DNA of 64,000 bases from Vespa crabro (GCF_910589235.1 NC_060958.1:12025437-12089436), one strand, 5' to 3'. Shown: positions 53,150-64,000, numbered from the stretch's first letter. Notes: a model not told the origin generated them from the sequence alone. A program made the numbers and translations.

Positions 53150-56038
53150 ACACACACACACGCAGCACACATACGTCGCCTCCCTTCCGTTCTCATGATA
53201 CCGGGTTGCTCGCTATATAAAAATACTAACCTACATAGATCGTTCGAGTCCGCGCGATCGGAACGCGTGTCGTACAACGTGACTCTCTCGCTGAAACGCT
53301 TTGCTTCGTGCCAGCTCGTTCGTCCCCACTCGAGACTCAAAGAACTATGATGACGTTTCCTCGACGTTTCCTTGACGTTTCTCGTCTTTCCTTCTTCCAC
53401 TTGCAGGATAAAACGAACGCCTTGTTCTCATTGTAAAACCGAAGAATATTTACTAGTCGAAAATGCGAAATTAGAGAAATCGTGGTCCAATCGAAGAGAG
53501 ATACCTCGACATTGAAAGAGAAAAGAGAGAGAAAAGGACGGTATTACTTATATCTTACGTAAACTACCCGTCTCGATTTTACCTAGAATACTTGAGTTTC
53601 TATCGACGATAGAGACCTTCTCTTTAAACGCCAAGACTCGCCAAAAGAATTCCGTCGAGCAAAACTCTTTTAGAAAATTGCTACTATCATCTTCGGGAAA
53701 TCGAACGTAAAGGGATCAACATTATGGATCCCATTGATCGGCGATAATCATTGCGCCATCCGATTGTCTCACGGCGTAGGGTGATCTGGCGTGACGCGCC
53801 GATTGCAAATTCTTTAGTCCTTTTGATATCTTCCGAATATCTCCTTTCGTAATAACCATTGGAAAATATAAAAGACAAGATTAAATATATTTCGATTTCG
53901 ATTTCGATTTCGATTTCGATTTCGATTTCGATTTCGATTTCGTTTTCGATTTCGTTTTCGATTTCGATTTCGATTTCTATGATAATATCTGATAAATTAC
54001 ATTAGCCTCAAGTCTATCGCATACGTTACCACCCAAATGGAGTTGATTGCGATTTTGAAAAGCGACTCTTTCGTTCATCGAGAATACATATCTATATTTC
54101 ACAGTTCTAGTAATAGTTCGGTTGGCGTGGTTAAATTTGGCAATGGCCGACCCCAATTTCGTACGTTTGCGCGGTTCAAACCTTGACTCGATCTAGCGAG
54201 GAAGCCTAGCCTACGTGCCAAATATATGAAATGTGTCTTTCAAGCTTTGCCAAAAAAATTTTACCCTATCCTTTCTTTCTTTCTTTCGTTTTTCTTTTTT
54301 TCCTTTTGTTTTCATCAAAAGAAAGAAAATTCGAACGGCTTTCGTCTGGCCTGTCATTAAAACATAGCCGATCGATCGGTCGATCGTAAGATGAATCAGC
54401 GGTCGCATCCTCGAGCGAATAGTCTAGTGTACTATTTTCCACGCCTACTCACACGTTCGCACGTGCGCTCGTCGCATACACCGATGAGCGCCTTAACACT
54501 ATCTCGTGGTGCGCGCGCACGCAAGCACGCGCGACCACACGTGCGCTCTCAAGGTAACTCTCACTTTCCTTCTCTCGCTCGCTCGCTCGCTCGCTCGCTC
54601 ATGAACAAACGCGGCGAACGACGAACGAACATACATATACATATACACATACATATACATATGCATATACATATACATATATATGTACGCGTACGCACGT
54701 AAGCAAACTATCTCTTTTGCTCTTTATCCTATCCTTCTAGGATAAAGGAAACCTTACGGGTGCAATCAATCGATTCTTCGGTGATACAAATCGGGGAAAA
54801 AAATCACGATAGAAATCTCACAACGAAAAAATAATAAAAAAGAAAAGGATTAAGGAAAGGTAGGCTAAGTAAGTTGTACGTTGCACGTTGTAGATTGTAT
54901 GTATTAACGGGTTGCCACGACGACTCCTTATCGCGACGTATACGATTTTATCATCGTACACGGCTAAGTACATAGGTATCTATATGCGCCAGGACCACGC
55001 CGCGTCCGCGTCGGTCGTAAACAATTATATATTTTTTTCTCCTTAAAGCTCTTGTTCCAAATTCAACAGGATGGAACTTAGAGAGAAGAGAAAAGAAAAT
55101 AATCGACCTGGCAATTTCTCTTCTATTAATTCATGGTTAAAGTTTCGATTGGATCGCATCATGCTTAAAGAATTTCGATCCTGAAAGATCGATATTATTA
55201 ATAGAATCATGGCGAGAGGTCGATTATTAGAACAACGTCGGTCAACCATTGAAGTGTAAAAGTGTGAGATCGATCGTAGCGCGAGGTCGCGGAAACTGTG
55301 TTTTCTAATGAAATTCTTTCTGTTTATGTCGAGTCATCGGCAACACGTGCAGCCGAGCGTGCTTTTAAACGCCCATACGGACCAATAGTTCGAGCTTCGA
55401 CGAACGGGCGAAAATAATCGTTTAATCGGAATTTATCGCAGTAAAAGAGACGGCGCTCGAAATCTTAGCGTAGAAACGATAGATTTCGTCGTTTGGCTTG
55501 TTTTCGTTGATATTGAAATGAAACGAATGAAACGACGTCAGGTCGTTGTCTTATGTTTTAAGACGATCACATCAACTATTATTATTAGAAACGATCTTTA
55601 CTTATTATAAACGAATTAATTTGATTATCGCACATACGTTCATATCTGATATTTGCAATACGTGTCGGCCGATGATAATTAATCGTCCCTATAACAGCTA
55701 TCAGCGCGAAATGATTGCGATTGAATTTCGTACACACGTCTTACACATATATCCTCGTGTTCTCATTATCAAAAAAAGAAAAGCAACTTTCTTTGGAGTT
55801 TCGACACGAACCGTGTCCTAAACGTTTCAAGATTGGAAACTAGAAAAAGAAAGTTGAGAATCATTCGCGAAAAAGAATGTACCTTTTAGAAAGGCTATCG
55901 ACATCCGAGAAGATCTAAAATGAGCAAAATAATCGGTCTTCTCTCGCGTTTTTTCACCGTTCGAACGGCCGAATAATCCACGCATGCGAAAAGAGGTTAG
56001 ACGCTGGAGGCTGGTTTTCTTACTTAAATTATATATAA

Positions 56039-56095
<57 letters not shown>

Positions 56096-58849
56096 CCATC
56101 TATGTATCTGTATATACTATACGTATAGGTAGATAGACAGGCAGAAAGAACTCGAAGGAAAGTCTTCGAGGTTGACCCGAGCGACAAATTTAATTGAAAG
56201 CAATTAAATCGAGTCGATTTTATTCTCTTGAACTTAACCGAGTTTTACGTCGTTTGCGCATTCGGCGTAGGCGTTCGGTCGGCGTTCGGTTAAGAGAAAA
56301 ACCTCTTCCCTCATCTCCTCTATTTCCATTCCTTGCGTCTTCGAATAAGAAAGCGTTTAGGTCGAGAGAGGGAATCTCATAAACTCCTCCCTACGAGGGA
56401 AACCAAACGCGTACGACAGGTAATAAAGGTACCATACTCTTCATCATTTTCGTATCGAACATACGTCCCAGTCACTGTCTTCCCAATCCTTAACGATAGT
56501 AAGGTATCCGAAGCCTTCATAAATTCCCGTTGCGTTCAAATCAAGTAGCTAATAGAAAAAGACGAGCCCCATTGGGAGTCATCGAAGGATCGTTACCATC
56601 GTTTTCTTCTTACCGGGAATGGAAAGGGAAGAGCACGGTGCATTTCTGTGTTTCGCGTTTGTTCATTCGCATCGGCAAATCTGTTTATGATTCATTTTCA
56701 TTACTTTCCAATAGAAAATAATTAATACAAATTGATATTTGGATTCAATTTATCATTAAATACATATTTAACATTAATTAGGGAAAAAACGCAAAAGCGT
56801 TAGCGATCAAAGTGTTATTGTTTCTATATCTAACGAGTTTACTTTCGACGACGAGAGATAACACAAAGGCAAGCACGAACGGAAAGAGATTTCGAGATAA
56901 ACTCGCGACGGGAAAAGATAACTCGTGTTCGAGTGAGTAGGCGAGGCGAGAAGCAATCGATAATCTAAAGGCTCCTGCCATTGCTGACTGTATACGCGAA
57001 TTCCCACGCATAAACGAGAGCGGACAGTACTAAGTACGTGCCTACGTGACCGAGAGCGGAGAAATGAAAACGTGGTTTGGAAACGAGCGCGTTATACTTT
57101 ATCAACCTACATATGTATTTACTACATATCCGTACGTCTACGATAATATTTCAGACGCCGGATAATCCTACGCCTATTCGAAGATTTTGTCTTTCGATTG
57201 AAATCCACTAAAATATGAAATTCGCCGAGTATTCTAATTCTAAGCCTGAATATTCCCTATTGACAGCGAGTACCCATACTAGAAAGAAGAAGAGGATGAA
57301 GAAGAAATTCATTTCGCTAAAATAATCGATTAGTCGATAATTTAGTCGATAGAAGAGAGGTTTCGAAAGAGGTTTCACATATATGCTGAACCTTCCTATC
57401 ATTTTCCATGACGTATAAACTTGTCCTACTTACGTCACTGCGAGACTTCTTTTCCGTTCGACGGCGCGACGTTTCATGATTCGCTTTCGAAGCGATATGA
57501 TTTTGAAAGTGAGACCGATCGTTAATTTATTTCTTAGAAAAAAATTATAAGAGAATGAAAAAAGAATGGAAGAGGAAAGATCGAGCGAATGGTCAAGGGT
57601 ACGATCGCTTTGCAATTATTTTTTAAATTCTTCGTCCGAATAATAAAACCATATAAATGGAAAAAAGCCAATTCTAATACCTATGTTTTTATTCAAATAA
57701 ATCAAATATTTCGTCCAAACAATTTTACTTCCGTATATCGTCTTTAGAAATTACAACGATAGTGATGATTGTCGTTCTTCAATATCGCACGAATGATCGA
57801 TATTCTAAATAACAAATCGTTATCTCAACACAATAACGTTACGTCTTATCGTACTAGGTAATACAACGTGTATCTATTTAAAAACAAAAGCAATCTCCGT
57901 GTCAATTCGATCGTTCGCATAAAATTGATATTAATTTTATTTACCAGATATGTATCATTTTTATAATATCATTAATTAAAGGAGGAAATGGTCAAAAGTT
58001 CTTTCAACTTTAGCGAAATGCGCACGATCTGTGCCGCCTCACATACATACGTACATTAATGCGTACACATATACATACATACGTACATATAGACAGAGAA
58101 AGAGAGAAATCAAAGAGCTCTCTTATTAATTGCTTCTATCGTTCTTGCGAAATTTCTTCATAAGCAACGTCCATAATATCGATAATGCCTTGCTTCCAAC
58201 ACACCATAATGAGTCGATTACGTCGATTTTTTCGACCTTCTCCATTGCACGCGCATTCCACACGAATGATTGTATCGCGGGCCTTGAATATAAAACAAAT
58301 CGTACGCATTAGGAGCGTTCTTAAGTAATAAGAGAAATTGAAGCGATCGGAAAGTACTCGCTAATCGTCTCTATTCTAATCGATCGCGTCGAGTAAAAAG
58401 AAAAAATTCATCGCGTCATGCTCGTATCGTCGCGTGAATAGAAATACATGAAATAAAATGAATAAAGATGAAAATAACGAATGAAGATGGAATAGTCATC
58501 GCCCAATTGTCACAGCCGCATCGATAACACTTATAAATAAATTTTTCCCCTATATATAACAAAATATTCTCATTCTTCCTTTTAAGCTAGTTTTGTATTT
58601 TTTATTCCTAAATGTCAATTTGAAGGCCTTATATATTCTCTCGTGCAGAACTTTATCAATTGTGCTGATTAATAGGTGGTCGGCATTTTTACGTAGATCG
58701 CTATGTCATGACGTTCTTATATCGTCGCGTCTTTCATTAGATTTGAATAGATTTTCATATAATATTATAATAATTATAAAAAACAAAGTCGAGATAAATA
58801 TAAGAGATCTATAGAAATGATCACAATCTGCTCGAAAAATTCTAGATTA

Positions 58850-58893
<44 letters not shown>

Positions 58894-59485
58894 CGTACAT
58901 GCGCACGGACAAAGGAAAATGTAGAAAAGTCATCGACGTCGACCGATCAGCGCTTTAAGGAACGCTTAAACGCTTGCTTATAGTTCGAATCTAATTTGGT
59001 CGGGCGACCGAGCCAAAAAGTACGCGTACTACGTGGCGCTTGATCGACATCGGAAGAGAGAGAGGGGGGGGGGGAGAGAGATGGAGATAGAGAGAAAAAG
59101 AAAATGCCGACTTCTCTCTATTTTATCTTATCTGTAACGCGCTAGCGTACGGCCATGAATTTTTTAGCGGTGGTTGCTTTTGAAAAGACAAATAAAACAG
59201 CGATATCTACGAAAGTATTTGATTATCAGGGCACGAGGCGAACTAAGAAATTCAAAATCGAAGCACCTGTGTATTCTCCGCGATAACGACCTCTGCTCGT
59301 GCTCGATTATTTTCAAAAGCATCTAGGCTATCATTGACTGATCATGCGACTATGAACTATCTTTTGCTCGCGATTTTTCATGAATGGACGTATATTCGTA
59401 TCTGTTTCTAATTCACACCGTTATGACCAACGAGTGCATCGCGAAAAAGTAAGTACTTATGTCTCTTCTCTTACGTTACTCTTTC

Positions 59486-59548
<63 letters not shown>

Positions 59549-60120
59549 GCGGAACTTTAGCAGACAATAAAGATTCCCTTTTTGCGTTTTCTACAAAGAA
59601 ATTATTCTCGCTTTTATCGACAATATCGATTATTTTGGATTAGTAGGCCATAGAAATATTTTTGAGAAACGATTATGTGAAACGATGATCGACGGGGAAT
59701 GTTCGCTGATAAAAAATCTTCCTCGCGTCAATGGTACGATAAAGCGGAATTAAATTTACACGTTTCTATTAAAAATAAATAATAGAGGAATGAAGATAAA
59801 AAAAGGAATGTCTCGGAGCAATCATGAAACGCTTTCTCGAGGCAACGAACGTTCCTTTACATTGTGTAACGTCCTATTTATCGATTCGAAAGCACGTGAT
59901 ACGATCCGGCTGTCTAAGCGATCCGAGCAAAATAATAGATGTGCCTCTTCGAAATCAGCAGGATAAAGTTACCTACCTGCTTCTTATTTACTATCCATAG
60001 TAGAATCGTTTCGATCAATCAAAAAGATCGATCAAAAGCACTTTATATGCCTTACCTCTCATACTTGACTTGCATAGAATGAGCGGAGTTGTCCTCCCAA
60101 TAATTCTGTGTCTCCATCAT
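36338..60120 (-). CDS. cwo: clockwork orange, bHLH-Orange circadian repressor, 439 aa
   Basis: In Drosophila, cwo binds E-boxes and represses CLOCK/CYCLE targets in the circadian feedback loop; its vertebrate relatives are DEC1/DEC2. Coding exons on the minus strand are 60120-60056, 46860-46731, 37670-37499, 37377-37141 and 37053-36338, all in phase. The N-terminus (N-Y-W-E, V-K-Y-E-S, C-E-G-N-L-N-F) resembles fly cwo. The bHLH spans residues 66-122, with S-H-R-I-I-E-K-R-R-R-D-R-M-N and G-R-V-E-K-T-E-I-I-E-M. The Orange domain is at 154-199 (E-H-Y-R-L-G-F-Q-E-C ...). A conserved C-terminal block reads V-P-I-F-A-L-H-D-G-G-A-F-Y-V-P-L. There is no WRPW tail, as expected for cwo rather than hairy/E(spl). 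The first intron exceeds 13 kb. An alternative first exon lies at 38429-38331. Confidence 0.93.
37141..37377 (-). CDS. cwo: cwo exon with Orange domain
   Basis: Minus-strand acceptor TCTCCTTTAG, donor GTGCGT. It encodes E-H-Y-R-L-G-F-Q-E-C-L and N-H-L-Q-Q-H-C-E-K-I-L, the Orange domain that follows bHLH in this family. Confidence 0.94.
37499..37670 (-). CDS. cwo: cwo exon with bHLH domain
   Basis: Minus-strand acceptor GCATTACAG, phase 0. The basic region I-I-E-K-R-R-R-D-R-M-N holds the E-box-contacting Glu-Lys-Arg pattern. Helix 2 reads V-E-K-T-E-I-I-E-M-A-I-R-H-M-K-H-L-Q. A second GT donor 12 nt further along (exon end 37487) keeps phase 1 and would add four residues. Confidence 0.95.
38168..38208. 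repeat. (GA)n microsatellite
   Basis: About 20 GA units in the intron between the alternative cwo exon and the bHLH exon. Confidence 0.95.
38331..38429 (-). CDS. cwo: Candidate alternative first coding exon of cwo (33 codons)
   Basis: On the minus strand, ATG at 38429 opens 33 codons reading M-D-N-I-L-N-M-Q-Y-Y ... P-T-R-K-R-R-C-L-N-K-E, then donor GTAAAT in phase 0. That is exactly what the bHLH exon at 37670 requires. Splicing gives a 407 aa form with its own basic patch (RKRR) just before the bHLH. Two E-boxes lie about 0.6 kb upstream. No homologue of this N-terminus is known to me. Confidence 0.65.
38550..38665. repeat. (TA)n and TATG array
   Basis: TA block followed by TATATG steps, just upstream of the alternative cwo exon. 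Confidence 0.94.
38998..39035. promoter_or_regulatory. cwo: Two CACGTG E-boxes in a perfect 10-bp inverted repeat
   Basis: CACGTGTTGG at 38998-39007 and CCAACACGTG at 39026-39035, separated by 18 nt. The first E-box overlaps ACGTCACGTG, a CRE-like half. It lies about 570 bp upstream of the ATG of the candidate alternative cwo exon. CACGTG is the binding site of CLOCK/CYCLE and of cwo itself. Confidence 0.6.
41437..41511. repeat. (GA)n microsatellite
   Basis: Long GA array with GGGA and AAGA interruptions. Confidence 0.96.
43472..43533. repeat. (GA)n microsatellite
   Basis: About 31 uninterrupted GA units. Confidence 0.97.
44341..44402. repeat. (GA)n microsatellite
   Basis: About 31 uninterrupted GA units, the same length as the array 870 bp away. 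Confidence 0.97.
45570..45616. repeat. 12-bp tandem repeat
   Basis: Unit GAGCGAGCAAAC present about 3.5 times. Confidence 0.9.
46103..46116. promoter_or_regulatory. 14-bp palindrome centred on an E-box, cwo intron
   Basis: GCGGCACGTGCCGC, a perfect palindrome. The 10-bp core GGCACGTGCC recurs at 48576-48585 in the same intron. Confidence 0.35.
46731..46860 (-). CDS. cwo: cwo coding exon 2
   Basis: Minus-strand acceptor CTTTTCAG, donor GTGAGT, phase 2 in and 0 out. It encodes R-S-C-K-D-E-I-Y-R-M-G, then C-E-G-N-L-N-F-A-T-A-S-E-D-D-E-V-Y, which aligns with the fly N-terminal block containing S-S-L-N-F and S-E-D-D-A-E-Y. Confidence 0.88.
48231..48270. repeat. (GA)n microsatellite
   Basis: About 20 GA units. 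Confidence 0.96.
48576..48585. promoter_or_regulatory. Second GGCACGTGCC E-box palindrome, cwo intron
   Basis: Same 10-bp core as the site at 46105-46114. Confidence 0.35.
49386..49434. other. Two adjacent perfect hairpins
   Basis: GTAGTAGCAATG (49386-49397) pairs with CATTGCTACTAC (49404-49415) around a 6-nt loop. ACGTGAC (49414-49420) pairs with GTCACGT (49428-49434) around 7 nt. The two stems overlap by two bases. Function unknown. Confidence 0.7.
49870..49926. repeat. (TA)n microsatellite
   Basis: About 27 TA units. Confidence 0.96.
53070..53149. repeat. (GA)n microsatellite, about 80 bp
   Basis: About 39 uninterrupted GA units, followed by (CA)n. Confidence 0.97.
53890..53979. repeat. 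(TTTCGA)n hexanucleotide array
   Basis: About 15 units, two of them with TTTCGT. It is not the TTAGG telomere repeat. Confidence 0.95.
56040..56089. repeat. (TA)n microsatellite
   Basis: About 24 TA units. Confidence 0.96.
58850..58894. repeat. (ACGC)n tetranucleotide array
   Basis: About 11 perfect units, very CpG-rich. Confidence 0.96.
59479..59546. repeat. (CT)n microsatellite
   Basis: About 33 CT units with one CCCT break. Confidence 0.96.
60056..60120 (-). CDS. cwo: cwo coding exon 1
   Basis: On the minus strand, tandem ATG ATG at 60120-60115 opens 21 codons, M-M-E-T-Q-N-Y-W-E-D-N ... Q-V-K-Y-E, ending in phase 2 at donor GTAAGG. The N-Y-W-E and V-K-Y-E-S match of the cwo N-terminus, together with the phase, supports joining to 46860. 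An acceptor (GAGAACAG) at 60151-60153 suggests a further non-coding exon upstream. Confidence 0.85.
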
Positions 60121-60688
60121 TTTGAAGCATAGAACGAGACGGCGTAAGCACTGTTCTCAAAAAGTACGTGGAAACGTACGTCACTTTTTCGAATTCGTTT
60201 CGATAAATCCAACGACGATCTTCTTACTCCACTTACTTTGCCTTGGTGCTTAAAAAAGTAGAAGAACGTGATGACGACGAAGTTCCTCTATTCGATACGT
60301 TGAAAAATTTAGGTATCTTTGGAAGAAAGCTACCCCGACTAAGACGAAGAAAAAGGAATAAAAAAGGAAGGGACGCGCATGCACGGAATTAGTCGGAATG
60401 AGAGTCAAGGATCTTCTCTTTGTAGGAAAGGGCCGTGATGTTAGTTCTCCCTCTCGCTATCTCTCTCTCTTTCTCTCTTCTTGATTGATCGCGCGCGCAC
60501 ACGTAACGCGACTAGGTTAGACTCGCCTCCGCAAATTCACTGATACATTAGTGCGCAAGCCGTGCGACGTACCGAAAGAGGCCGGTGTTCGGGGGAATCG
60601 CCCACGACTTCTTCGCGTTCAGTTTCGCGGCGAAGTTCGTACTAGCGCCCTCTTTCTCTCTCTCACGCACACGCACATACACATGCAC

Positions 60689-60690
<2 letters not shown>

Positions 60691-60734
<44 letters not shown>
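60691..60734. repeat. (CT)n microsatellite
   Basis: About 21 CT units upstream of cwo. Confidence 0.96.
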
Positions 60735-60738
<4 letters not shown>

Positions 60739-60970
60739 GTTTACTCGTGCGCGCGCAACAGCGACTACAGCCGCGCGATCGGAAAGATCGAGACACTTTG
60801 AAAAGTTCTAATAAAAGAATCGTCCACATGCGGATAAAGAAAATTCAATAACGACAAAAATATTAAAGTTCGGTACGGTGCCGTGGCAGTCACCGAGTCG
60901 CGGCTCACCGAGTGTACGTGTCGATAAGGCCGTTGACTCGTTCGACCGAGAAATTCCGCGCGATACGTTC

Positions 60971-60971
<1 letters not shown>

Positions 60972-61012
<41 letters not shown>
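60972..61012. repeat. (GA)n microsatellite
   Basis: About 20 GA units. Confidence 0.96.
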
Positions 61013-61015
<3 letters not shown>

Positions 61016-62053
61016 AGAAAAGGGAATGATTAAGAGAAGGGATATTGCAGGGCCGTAGAAAACCTGACACTTACGTATTATCTATCTCCTCGAAGAGATG
61101 GGAAAATATTTATAGAACGCGCACACACTTTTTTTTAATCGCAAGTAACCTTCTGCCGTGCGCACTTAGAACCTGGGAGCGAGAGCGAATAAAGAACGGT
61201 AAGAAACGCGTGCCGTTAACTCGTTGAAACACCTTTCGCTTATAATGCGAGGTGCCCCTGCAAGCTGCTCGTTCCTTCGCTCGCTAGCTCGTCCACTCGA
61301 TATCTCTTAAGTGGGAGAGAACGAACTCGAGTTGCGCGTTTCAGGAGCGAATGCGTCTACCTCGGTGCCCTATCCATCCTTATTTTCTTTTGCTCGAGCG
61401 ATCTTGAGTTCTTTGATAAGGGGGCTTATGATTTCTAAACATTCAATTTTCCATGTTTTTACGTCAATACGTATATTTCGATTAAAAACTTGATTAAAAC
61501 TTGATTCGATAATAGGAATTTAATGGTATACATATTTACGAAATGACAACGAGTCATCCTATCGTATTATTATTGTCAGGAAAGACATTACGAGGAAATA
61601 ACTTACTGGTAACACCAAGTGAATATATAGAAAAGAAAATTCCGACCAGGTTATCTACGGTAAGCGTCATTATCACTGCACGAAGTGTAACGCGACAAGT
61701 CAGTGTTCGTTCGACTTCTCGCGTCCTGATAAAATTACACATGACGATATAGAATTCCGAAATAGGTTTGGTGACGCGCATATTCTTTAGCGTTATATGC
61801 GCGCATTCGTTATCTCGTTCATCGTGTCGCGCCGCCTGTGAAATACAACAAGAAGAAAATCAAAGTGGATTCCCATGTTGCCCTATATCGCGTATATACC
61901 TCAACGGATTTGGCAAACATTCTACTATACATAGATATGTAACTAGTTGCATCGTTGAGAAGTCACTTGCTCGCTCCTCGTCTCTCATCTCTCGCTGGAA
62001 AATGAATCGAAACGCGCCGAAGCGTCGATATACGTATGTAACTCCATACATAC

Positions 62054-62055
<2 letters not shown>

Positions 62056-62132
<77 letters not shown>
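62056..62132. repeat. (TA)n microsatellite
   Basis: About 38 TA units. Confidence 0.96.
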
Positions 62133-62138
<6 letters not shown>

Positions 62139-62550
62139 CTATGTATGTATATTATGCATTCTAGAAGGAACGAGAAATAAGTTTCAGGATTTCTTTCAAG
62201 CCCACATAGTATTAATAAATTGTAAGCATTGTCGCGTAACGATGCTTCGACGTTATGTTAATTCGAGGGAATTTTCGAATAGAGTTTCATTGAAGATGAT
62301 GATAAAGAAAGAGAAGGAGAAGGGAGAAAATAGTTGACTTTCTAGGTGAAAGTCTATTTCAAAAGACTACAAGTTACGTTATTGGGGTTTGGAGGGAGGG
62401 AGAGAGGAGGGTAAAGCGAGAACTCGAGACGGTACTGACCACAAGGCGAATTCACGACAGAGTGCAGTATGTTGCTTGAAGACTGGAGTGAGGGGTGACG
62501 CGCGGCATGAGAGAGGATGGTGGAAGCGAGGCAGTTACCACGCTATGCGA

Positions 62551-62601
62551 CACGTGCGCCTGACGTCACGGGGCCGAGCTCTGTGTGCTCCCGGTCACGT
62601 G
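62551..62601. promoter_or_regulatory. cwo: E-box / CRE / E-box cluster upstream of cwo
   Basis: CACGTG at 62551-62556, a full CRE TGACGTCA at 62561-62568 and CACGTG at 62596-62601, in a locally GC-rich stretch. It sits about 2.4 kb upstream of the distal cwo ATG. This is a likely location for the distal promoter, given the acceptor just before the coding exon. Confidence 0.5.
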
Positions 62602-62670
62602 TCCTGTCACGCGCTCACGCTACGCTCACCCTCTCACGCCCCACCAATCCAAGCACCGGCCGCAATCATT

Positions 62671-62674
<4 letters not shown>

Positions 62675-62708
<34 letters not shown>
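62675..62708. repeat. (CT)n microsatellite
   Basis: About 16 CT units, followed 40 bp later by a (CG)n run. Confidence 0.95.
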
Positions 62709-62710
<2 letters not shown>

Positions 62711-64000
62711 CGCTCACACCATATTTTGGCGTGTGTGAATGCATTTGCGCGCGCGCGCGCGCGTCTAAATGCGCCTTTCGAAGATAGCAGCACACGCGTT
62801 ACATGCCATCGCTCTTTTTTACCTACGTTCCTTGAACATCTTCTATTTTCTCTTTCCTTTGCAGTTTCTCTCTCATCTTCTTCCTTTTTCATTGCAAGAA
62901 GCGAATTGAAAGAAAAAAGTTACTTTTCAGAATGAAAAAGAATGTATTTAAATAAAATTTATTTTTGCCAAAGCTACGGAAAAAAAAGAATTCCAAACGG
63001 ATAGATGTCCGGAAAAAAGAATTAATCGTTACACGACATGATTAAAAAATATATCTGCGAACAAATATTGCGTCTGCCGTTGAAAAGTGCTGTGGAAGAA
63101 GTTAATGAAATAATTTTTCTGTAATACTTTGACGCGTAATTAATATCAAATTAGTATCTAACTTTGAGAATAGAAGACATTCGTATGAAAAATAATTCGT
63201 ATGTAAGCGCATGAACATTTTTCTTACAAATTTTGTCTCCATGTTTATGAACCTACTACCATTTCTACTGGCATCATATTCAAGTGATTAATTTTCATAG
63301 TTTCGACTGAACAAGCTATTCGTTTATACAGTTTTTAATTTCGTATACCATATTTTTAATGTTTCGATATTTTCATATAATAGATCGAAAAATTGCAAGC
63401 TTCGTGAGAGCCAGATGACGTAAAGCACATGGCCGACGGTCTAATTAGTCTCCTTTGCTAACGATGAATCTGCCATTTCGAATTATTTTGTGGTACCGGC
63501 TAAAACCAAGCTTCGACGTCTCATTAATTGCAAGTAATTAGAATATTTCTTTCTAACTTACACACTTATCTCACATACCATACGATCGTCGAAAAGGGGA
63601 TTTCCGCAAGTCGTCGCATCGTTTCGTTTGAAAAATACCCGCGATAATAAAATCGGCGTCTCGGTGGACGCTTTTTTGTCTTATTTTTGCAGTATCGATA
63701 CTTGTTTAAATTTTTTTATTATCTAACAATTAATAATTTGCCATTAATTGTACTTCATGTATCGTATTTCGTATTACATTCGACTTTCATATAGACACGC
63801 GTAAGCACATCTACGAATACCCCCTACGGTATCCCATATGTACGCCCACACAATTAATTTTATGTATATCCTACTAATTAAATTTAACATTATTCAGGCT
63901 TTCAGCACGAATTGTGCGCGCTGGGAAAGAACAGAAAAGAACAGACAGAGAAGGTAATAATATGTGGATATATAATGTTATTTTACATCGCATTAAGCTT

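Larger units (their letters stand above)
46861..60055 (-). other. cwo: cwo intron 1 (about 13 kb)
   Basis: No exon recognised. It contains GA at 48231-48270 and 53070-53149, TA at 49870-49926 and 56040-56089, a hexanucleotide array at 53890-53979, an (ACGC)n array at 58850-58894, a double hairpin at 49386-49434 and many CACGTG sites. Confidence 0.6.
60151..64000. other. Upstream region of cwo
   Basis: Probable location of the non-coding first exon and promoter. CT, GA and TA arrays lie at 60691, 60972, 62056 and 62675, and a (CG)n run at 62749-62763. An exon-like segment of 56 nt with AG and GT flanks is at 63897-63952 on the + strand but cannot be assigned to a gene. Confidence 0.5.

Noticed and set aside
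53890..53979. Telomere-like repeat
   Set aside because: The unit is TTTCGA, not the insect TTAGG.
54127..54205. tRNA-like B box (GCGGTTCAAACC)
   Set aside because: No matching A box at the right distance and the ends do not form an acceptor stem.

Overview
This window is an AT-rich, CpG-rich, microsatellite-dense stretch of an arthropod nuclear genome. Gene content, intron style and protein similarity all point to an insect. The abundance of (GA)n/(CT)n and (TA)n arrays and the high CpG content resemble aculeate Hymenoptera (bees, wasps, ants), but the species cannot be fixed from sequence alone. No bacterial genes, CRISPR array, rRNA, convincing tRNA or intact transposon was seen.

Four protein-coding genes can be reconstructed exon by exon from splice sites, reading phase and domain order. 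(1) The 3' part of an agrin gene, + strand, 2292-16517: Kazal/follistatin modules, two laminin-EGF modules, another Kazal, a linker, then EGF-LG1-EGF-EGF-LG2-EGF-LG3. (2) A short costars-family (STARS/ABRA-like) gene, - strand, coding 21981 to 20239, 168 aa. (3) A three-coding-exon elongation factor 1-alpha gene, + strand, 30650-32418, 461 aa. (4) clockwork orange (cwo), the bHLH-Orange repressor of the circadian clock, - strand, coding from 60120 down to 36338, with a large first intron and a candidate alternative first coding exon at 38429-38331.

The layout is two tail-to-tail pairs, agrin facing costars and EF1-alpha facing cwo. An intergenic stretch of about 8 kb separates the divergent starts of costars and EF1-alpha. 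The space between the 3' ends of EF1-alpha and cwo holds a tandem duplication of about 553 bp. The first 2.3 kb look like an agrin intron, and the last 4 kb look like the cwo promoter and upstream region.

The most interesting observations are these. First, an acidic, tyrosine-rich 36-codon cassette exon lies in agrin LG3, at what appears to be the same place as the vertebrate z (B) splice site. Second, one agrin EGF module carries a large insert with three CxGxxC motifs. Third, cwo appears to have a second promoter and first exon, just downstream of two CACGTG E-boxes in a perfect inverted repeat. Fourth, an E-box/CRE/E-box cluster lies upstream of the distal cwo exon. Exon boundaries are manual calls; RNA-seq would settle the optional exons.
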